NCBI GenBank assembly: GCA_963721405.1
Contig: CAVRJA010000010.1
Coordinates: 1 to 64,000, forward strand
Origin: JAFNAG01 sp963721405
Lineage (GTDB): Bacteria; Acidobacteriota; UBA6911
Direction: 5' to 3'
Length of the DNA stretch: 64,000 nt
The translations under genes and the position numbers were made by a program. Of the stretch, positions 59,165 to 64,000 are shown piece after piece. The notes under the pieces are model-generated. The model made no database searches and was not told where the DNA came from. It worked only from the letters and a program-made list of their open reading frames with translations. Each line of letters opens with the position of its first letter. The stretch's first letter is position 1.

Positions 59165-60316
59165 ATGGGTTTGCCACGCAGCGCCTACGTCGAGGAAGGG
59201 CAGGAAGGGGTGTATCACTGTTTCAGCCGGTGCGTCCGCCGGGCGTTCCTGTGCGGATTCGACCCTGTGACACTCCGGGACTTCTCCCACCGCAAGGCAT
59301 GGTTGGTCGACAGGTTGCGGTATCTTGCGGCCATCTTCGCCATTGAAGTCTGCGCTTACGCCGTCATGGAGACTCACTACCACACCATTTTGCGGACCCG
59401 TCCCGACATCGCCGCCAAATGGTCGGATCGGGAAGTCGCAAGCCGCTGGCTGACACTCTTCCCTCGGCATCGCGACGCCAAGGGCGTTCCTGTTCTGCCT
59501 ACCGAGGAAGAAATCGACGCTTTGGCAGATTGTCCGGAGCGCATCGCACAGCTGCGCAAACGCCTGTGCAGTCTGAGCTGGTTTATGGGCCGGCTGAACG
59601 AATTCATCGCTCGGGCTGCCAACAAGGAGGATGGGGTCAAGGGCCGGTTCTGGGAATCGCGGTTCAAATGCCAGGCGCTGCTCGACGAAGCGGCCATCGC
59701 CTCCTGCATGGTGTATGTGGACCTTAATCTCGTCCGGGCGGGAGTAGCAGAAACCCCGGAGGAAAGCGACTTCACCAGCATCCAGGAACGGATCCGTGCC
59801 TGGCAGAAAGAGACGCTGACGGCGGCTGTCGCGCCCGGCGAGGCGGCGGCACCAGACCTGCAGGCTACGTCGGTCGGCAATGGCACACTAATGACGGAAA
59901 ATACCACCGAGGTTTCGAATACCCTTGCCGGCCACCTTGCCGCCATGGCGAAATCCTCTGATGACTCAGCGTTTTCTGGCCGCTGGCTTTGTCCAATTCA
60001 ATCCGATTCTGAACGGCGCGGAATTTTGAGTATGACTGCAGCCGAGTATTTCGATCTGGTGGACAAGTCGGGACGGATGATGCGGTCGGACAAACGGGGA
60101 GCCATCGATGCCGATCTTGCGCCGATCCTGCTTCGGATCGGCGCCAGGCCGGAGGGGTGGCTTGACACCGTTTCCCGCTTTGGCTCCCAATTCCGCCTCG
60201 CCGCCGGGCTGGTTTCCAGCCTGCGTGACTTTGCGGACCGTCTTGGCAGGCGCTGGTTTCAGGGCGCTGCTGCGGCTCGCGCAGCCTTCGAATCCCCGCC
60301 GCCGCAATTTGCCTGA
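59165..60316 (+). CDS. IS200/RAYT-like HUH transposase
   Basis: 383 residues from ATG 59165 (GGAGGG upstream). A Y1-type single-strand DNA transposase: the HUH metal motif is His71-Tyr72-His73 (METHYHTIL); the N-terminal EGVYHCFSRCVRRAFLC matches the YHV-x-x-R-x-x-R opening of REP-associated transposases (RAYTs), and RFWESRF plus VYVDLNLVRAGVA match their C-terminal signature. It is longer than typical RAYTs (150-250 residues), with an insert (about 100-145) and an extra C-terminal part (260-383) of unknown role. It is flanked by inward-facing GGACACCCA repeats, two on each side, which are the likely substrate. It is the only plus-strand gene amid the minus-strand sdh genes. Confidence 0.85.
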   Translation: MGLPRSAYVEEGQEGVYHCFSRCVRRAFLCGFDPVTLRDFSHRKAWLVDRLRYLAAIFAIEVCAYAVMETHYHTILRTRPDIAAKWSDREVASRWLTLFPRHRDAKGVPVLPTEEEIDALADCPERIAQLRKRLCSLSWFMGRLNEFIARAANKEDGVKGRFWESRFKCQALLDEAAIASCMVYVDLNLVRAGVAETPEESDFTSIQERIRAWQKETLTAAVAPGEAAAPDLQATSVGNGTLMTENTTEVSNTLAGHLAAMAKSSDDSAFSGRWLCPIQSDSERRGILSMTAAEYFDLVDKSGRMMRSDKRGAIDADLAPILLRIGARPEGWLDTVSRFGSQFRLAAGLVSSLRDFADRLGRRWFQGAAAARAAFESPPPQFA

Positions 60317-60655
60317 CGAAATGCGCGTCCAGCGACGCAATCCCCGACAGCCCTGAATCGATTTTTTACTTGCCGCAACTCCGTCGGTGTAGCTACCACC
60401 ATGTCCTCGGCGCCTGCCGGTGACAGGTCTGCCAGCCAGACCGGGCGGATATGTTTCCGCCGATTGTCGACCCGCCTATCCTTGACGTCAATCACCGCTC
60501 CTGCTGCTGAGGTTGAGGATGCACGAAAGCAGTGGGTGTCCAGATTGTGCCAGGTTATGACCCGGTTTTCATCAATACCAATCGCTGCTCTTTCGGCTAA
60601 CGTTCAGGATGCATACAAATGATGGGTGTCCACATCTTCCCCTCCACATCTTCCC
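60317..60655. repeat. Right flank of HUH transposase with repeats
   Basis: No gene. Two direct units of about 50 bp (starting near CAATCACCG/CAATCGCTG, then AGGATGCA at 60516 and 60606) end in TGGGTGTCCA at 60533-60542 and 60623-60632; the period is 90 bp. TGGGTGTCC is the reverse complement of the left flank's GGACACCCA. Confidence 0.7.
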
Positions 60656-61489
60656 CTATACCGTCCTTGCCGGTGCAGGCGGGATGTTCGGGCGGGGTTT
60701 CCCTGTTCCTGTCCCGTGCATTTTGGCGCACGGTTTCTTGCGTCCGCTCAGGTGGAGATAATCCAGGACAAGGCGTCGTTTGAGGTGTTGGATCGCCTTT
60801 GCCGGATCCACCCCTTTGGGACAGGCGCGCGAGCACTCTCCCGCGTAATGGCAGCGGAAAGCGCCGTGGGCGTCGCCAGTAGCCCGGGTGCGCTGGTGCT
60901 GGCCGTCGTCGCGGCTGTCGATGTTATAGCGCTGCGCCTGGGCCAGTGGCATCGGGCCCAGGTATCTGGCGTCCGTTGCCAGGGTCGGGCAGGCTGCCAT
61001 GCAACACCCGCACTTGATGCAATAGGTGAACTGGAGATACTCTTCCAACTCCTCGGAGGTCTGATAAAACTCCCCTTCGGGGCTGTTGACCTCCGCCTCG
61101 TCCTGCCGGATGATAAACGGACTCGCGGACCGGTGCTTGTCAAACATGGGCGCGAGATCGGGCACGAGGTCACGGATGATGTCGAAGTTGGGGAGAGCAC
61201 CGACGGTGAGATCCGACTTTGCGATGTGCAGGATCTGGGTATTGCATGCCAGCGTCGGATGACCGTTTAACAGCATCCCGCAGGAACCGCAGACCCCCAT
61301 GCGGCAGGAATAGCGCCACGAGAGAGACGGGTCGAGATTTTCCTTGATGTGGTGAAGGCCATCGAGGACCGTCATACCTTCGCGCACCGGCACTTTGTAG
61401 GGCTTCACATACGGAGTCCGGTCGTTTTCCGGGTTGAAGCGGGTAACATGAAAAGTAACGTCTCGAACGGCCTTGCTGCTGTCTGCCAT
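60656..61489 (-). CDS. sdhB: Succinate dehydrogenase iron-sulfur subunit
   Basis: 277 residues from ATG 61489 (AAGGGGG upstream). It carries electrons from the flavoprotein to the membrane quinone site. [2Fe-2S] ligands: Cys62, Cys67, Cys70 and Cys82 (SCRMGVCGSCG, LAC). The [4Fe-4S] and [3Fe-4S] ligands are in CIKCGCCMAACP and CHYAGECSRACPKG; one ligand reads Gly-Cys-Cys, so the centre set should be checked, but the three groups are complete. The C-terminus is extended (about 40 residues, Pro- and Lys-rich) compared with E. coli SdhB. It is last in the sdhA-C-D-B operon, 2 bp after sdhD. Its stop codon is 24 bp from the closest GGACACCCA unit of the transposase flank. Confidence 0.95.
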   Translation of the reverse strand: MADSSKAVRDVTFHVTRFNPENDRTPYVKPYKVPVREGMTVLDGLHHIKENLDPSLSWRYSCRMGVCGSCGMLLNGHPTLACNTQILHIAKSDLTVGALPNFDIIRDLVPDLAPMFDKHRSASPFIIRQDEAEVNSPEGEFYQTSEELEEYLQFTYCIKCGCCMAACPTLATDARYLGPMPLAQAQRYNIDSRDDGQHQRTRATGDAHGAFRCHYAGECSRACPKGVDPAKAIQHLKRRLVLDYLHLSGRKKPCAKMHGTGTGKPRPNIPPAPARTV

Positions 61490-61491
61490 GA

Positions 61492-61875
61492 TTACCCCCT
61501 TGTCCCAGCGATTGCGATGGCGTGCACCGTAAAGGCGGCCCACGTGCCCAGGCCGAACAGCCCCAGGCCCAAAAGCAGAAGAATGGTGCTGATGGCTTTT
61601 TCCGCCGCAGGCTTCAGAGTCAGCTCGAACAGCATGGTGCGGAGCCCATAGAGGCCATGATACAGGGCCACGCCGAGCAGGATGATGTAGGTGACCGTGA
61701 AAAAGAGCCGCCCGTCGCGGAACAGGCTGTTCGCTTCCGAGGTCGCCAGGCCGTCCTTTGGGGCGTACAGGTGGGTGATGCCGCCTGTATGCATGATCAG
61801 CATGTGGAGGCCGAGGAGGAAGAGGATGACCACTCCCGCCGCCATGTGCCAGGTCCAGAATTTAGTTTCGCGCAT
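61492..61875 (-). CDS. sdhD: Succinate dehydrogenase membrane anchor, SdhD
   Basis: 127 residues with three membrane segments: AAGVVILFLLGLHMLIMH, LFFTVTYIILLGVALYHGLYGLR, and AISTILLLLGLGLFGLGTWAAF. His residues in the first and second helices (LHMLIMH and ALYHGLYG) are candidate heme b ligands. It anchors SdhB/SdhA to the inner membrane and helps form the quinone site. It lies 8 bp after sdhC and 2 bp before sdhB in the operon. Confidence 0.9.
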   Translation of the reverse strand: MRETKFWTWHMAAGVVILFLLGLHMLIMHTGGITHLYAPKDGLATSEANSLFRDGRLFFTVTYIILLGVALYHGLYGLRTMLFELTLKPAAEKAISTILLLLGLGLFGLGTWAAFTVHAIAIAGTRG

Positions 61876-61883
61876 TATTCCTC

Positions 61884-62321
61884 CTACTTAACAAAGCCCA
61901 GGAACTCGAAGCCACCCGCCAGGAAAAAGACTGCCGCCAGGATCATCATTACGATCAGCAGCGGCCGCTGGACATTCAGCGACGTCTTGTATGGGTAGAC
62001 GGGCTCGATCGGCTTGCCGACGGCGAACCCCAGTTCCACCAGCACCAGCCGGATCCCGTTGAATGCGTGGTAGGCGAACGCGGCAAAGACCAGGAACTCT
62101 CCGAACTTGAAGATAGGCTGATCGAAGAACCCGCCCGGGATCCACAGGTAAGTGCCGGTGGCGCGCAGGCTGGTCACCACAATGTGCATCAGGAAGTACA
62201 GGAGAATTCCCAGGCCTGTGACACGGTGCAGGATGTAGGCGTATCGTTCAACCCCCCAACGCCCTCCGCCGAGCCATCCCCACAGCCCGAGCCGGTTGTC
62301 GAATCTCTTGATTTCGGCCAT
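61884..62321 (-). CDS. sdhC: Succinate dehydrogenase membrane anchor, SdhC
   Basis: 145 residues with three membrane segments: RVTGLGILLYFLMHIVVTSL, GEFLVFAAFAYHAFNGIRLVLVE, and LLIVMMILAAVFFLAGG. The motif YILHRVTGLG at the start of the first helix is the SdhC cytochrome b signature, and the His of MHIVV and of YHAFNG are the probable heme ligands. Having two separate anchors with several His residues points to a two-heme enzyme. It follows sdhA by 88 bp. A good ribosome binding site (CAAGGAGG) precedes its ATG. Confidence 0.92.
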   Translation of the reverse strand: MAEIKRFDNRLGLWGWLGGGRWGVERYAYILHRVTGLGILLYFLMHIVVTSLRATGTYLWIPGGFFDQPIFKFGEFLVFAAFAYHAFNGIRLVLVELGFAVGKPIEPVYPYKTSLNVQRPLLIVMMILAAVFFLAGGFEFLGFVK

Positions 62322-62409
62322 GCGGCCTCCTTGAAAGAATCTGGGCCAAGAACAAATTCATCACTCTATGCTTGGCACATGGAACATGCGACGCTGCGCT
62401 TCCGGCCGA

Positions 62410-64000
62410 TCAATACTTACGCTCCACCGGCTTCCACATCGTAATTGTCACGGGCTTGTATTCCAGCCGGGGCTTGCCACCGGTGTAGTGGACCATCGAG
62501 TGGGCCAGGAACTTGTTGTCATCGCGCGTGGGGAAGTCCGTGCGGGAGTGTGCCCCGCGTGACTCTTCACGGGCCGCGCCGGCAAAGAGCAGCACTTCCG
62601 CCAACTCGAGCAGATTCTCCGTCTCCAGCGCCTGGATGAGGTTCGAGTTGTAAATTCGACTCTTGTCCTGGACGGAGATTCCCTGGAAGCGCTGTTTCAG
62701 TTCAGCGATCTTTTCCAATCCCTGCTTCATCAGCGGGCCTGTGCGGTACACGCCCGCATGCTTGTCCATGAGGGTCCGGAGCTCTCGCCGGATAAGCGAC
62801 GGATTCTCCTTGCCACTCTTCTTGAGGAGCCCCTCGAAGATGCGCTTTTCCTCTTCGCGGACTTTGGCCTCCGGCATGTCGTTCAGTTTGGCCCCCTGTC
62901 CGAGGTGCCTGGAAATCTCGCCCCCGGTGATTCCTCCCCAGACCAGGCACTCCGCGGTAGAGTTGCAGCCGAGGCGGTTGGCGCCGTGCATGGAATGGCA
63001 TGCCACCTCTCCAGCCGCCCAGATGTTTTCCACCTTCGTCCGGCCGTTGATGTCGGCCTCGATGCCGCCCATGGCATAGTGAGCCACGGGCCGGATGGGA
63101 ATGGGGGTCGTGATCGGATCGATCCCGAGGAACTTCATGCAGACTTCGCGTATCAGCGGCAGGCGCTTGTTGATTTTGTCGGCGCCCAAGTGGGTCAGGT
63201 CGAGCTGAATGTAATCGAGACCTTCGGGCCCCGGAAATCCGCGGCCTTCCAGGATTTCGGTCATTTCCGAACGAGACACGATGTCGCGCGGTGCAAGCTC
63301 CATCATCTTGGGCGCATACTTTTCCATGAAACGCTCGCCCTTGTTGTTGCGCAGATAGCCACCTTCTCCGCGGCAGCCTTCAGTCATAAGAATGCCTGAG
63401 GGGACCAGCCCAGTCGGATGGAACTGGAGGAACTCAGGGTCTTCCAGCGCCAGGCCGGCACGGTAGGCGATCGCCTGGCCGTCGCCGGTCACGGTCTGAG
63501 AGTAGGTGGTGAAACCGTACAGGTTCCCCAGGCCGCCGGATGCCATCAGCAGCGCCTTGCCCCGGAGCACGTAAAACTCGCCCGTCGGCGCATCCATGAG
63601 CGTCAAGCCGGCGAACCGCCCGTTCTCGACCATGAGCGACGTCACGAAACACTCGTCGTAGCGCTTGAAGTTCTTGTATTTGAGGAGCGTGTCGTACAGG
63701 GCCTGGACCTCCATGAAACCCGTCTTGTCGAGAGCCATGCACGCGCGTGGGAAGGAATGCCCGCCGAAAGGCCTCTGCATGATGCGACCATCCTCGCGAC
63801 GCGACCAGGGCACCCCCCAGTGTTCCAGCATGCGGATTTCATCCGGCGAAGTTTTGACAAACCTTGCGACCGTATCCTGGTCGGCGAGAAAATCCGCGCC
63901 CTTGACGGTATCCCAGGAGTGCAGTTCGAGGCTGTCTCCCTCCTCCGGGCGCATCACGGCGGCGGTCCCACCCTCCGCACAGACGGAGTGAGCACGCATG
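62410..64000 (-). CDS. sdhA: Succinate dehydrogenase flavoprotein (partial)
   Basis: About 530 residues of the C-terminal part; the N-terminus lies beyond the right edge. Visible features: the covalent-FAD His in RAHSVCAEGG right at the edge, the catalytic HPTG (FLQFHPTGLVPSG), RGEGGYLRN, ELAPRDIVSR, PVAHYAMGGIEADINGRTKV, and GEVACHSMHGANRLGCNSTA. The C-terminal helical part runs to YKPVTITMWKPVERKY. It is the E. coli/mitochondria-like class and the functional partner of the C-D-B genes behind it. It oxidises succinate to fumarate and passes electrons through SdhB to quinone. Confidence 0.95.
   Translation of the reverse strand, partial: MRAHSVCAEGGTAAVMRPEEGDSLELHSWDTVKGADFLADQDTVARFVKTSPDEIRMLEHWGVPWSRREDGRIMQRPFGGHSFPRACMALDKTGFMEVQALYDTLLKYKNFKRYDECFVTSLMVENGRFAGLTLMDAPTGEFYVLRGKALLMASGGLGNLYGFTTYSQTVTGDGQAIAYRAGLALEDPEFLQFHPTGLVPSGILMTEGCRGEGGYLRNNKGERFMEKYAPKMMELAPRDIVSRSEMTEILEGRGFPGPEGLDYIQLDLTHLGADKINKRLPLIREVCMKFLGIDPITTPIPIRPVAHYAMGGIEADINGRTKVENIWAAGEVACHSMHGANRLGCNSTAECLVWGGITGGEISRHLGQGAKLNDMPEAKVREEEKRIFEGLLKKSGKENPSLIRRELRTLMDKHAGVYRTGPLMKQGLEKIAELKQRFQGISVQDKSRIYNSNLIQALETENLLELAEVLLFAGAAREESRGAHSRTDFPTRDDNKFLAHSMVHYTGGKPRLEYKPVTITMWKPVERKY

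Overview
This 64 kb window comes from a GC-rich bacterial chromosome, most likely an uncultured Acidobacteriota. That assignment is inferred from gene content: a secreted VWA-domain protein of the type common in that phylum, a small secreted protein of an acidobacterial style, PEP-CTERM proteins, a giant tandem UvrA-like protein, a Ser/Thr-kinase-like protein with TPR-like repeats, and many palindromic intergenic repeats. No rRNA or ribosomal protein gene is present to confirm it.

Region 1 (1-10 kb) is accessory in character. It holds a possible PD-(D/E)XK nuclease-like protein, two PEP-CTERM surface proteins that share a diverged upstream repeat, a secreted S1/P1 nuclease, and a complete-looking insertion sequence. 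The IS has perfect 28-bp terminal inverted repeats, two overlapping ORFs with a poly-A frameshift site, and a 15-bp inverted repeat covering its start codon. A 59-codon ribbon-helix-helix gene overlaps a tyrosine integrase that lies next to the 3' end of a tRNA-Leu(UAA) gene. Beyond the tRNA is an OmpA-domain remnant and repeat-rich DNA.

Region 2 (11-33 kb) is mixed housekeeping and metabolism: a 1648-residue tandem UvrA-like ATPase without the UvrB-binding insert, a HerA-like ATPase, glycerol-3-phosphate dehydrogenase, a sirtuin, phosphomannomutase, an orphan PAS histidine kinase, a thiolase/OB-fold pair, an SDR oxidoreductase, an M20 amidohydrolase, a split ThDP decarboxylase and a secreted alpha/beta hydrolase. 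Intergenic gaps here carry striking nested inverted repeats built from short tandem hexamers or octamers.

Region 3 (33-51 kb) holds a receptor-like kinase with several catalytic residues replaced, a DUF302 protein, two radical SAM enzymes, a RidA-superfamily/chorismatase-like protein beside DAHP synthase, an internally duplicated CPBP membrane protein, UbiX, a DoxX protein, a cold-shock protein with a clear promoter and terminators, and the VWA protein.

Region 4 (51-64 kb) is rich in TCA-cycle genes: malate dehydrogenase, isocitrate dehydrogenase, an sdhA-sdhC-sdhD-sdhB operon running off the right edge, and a second, different SdhA. An HUH (IS200/RAYT-like) transposase gene sits between sdhB and this second sdhA. 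It is flanked by GGACACCCA repeats pointing inward from both sides, and the same repeat occurs as an orphan cluster 8 kb away. This transposase-repeat system, the IS with its apparent read-through protection, and the tandem-hexamer hairpin family are the most unusual things seen.
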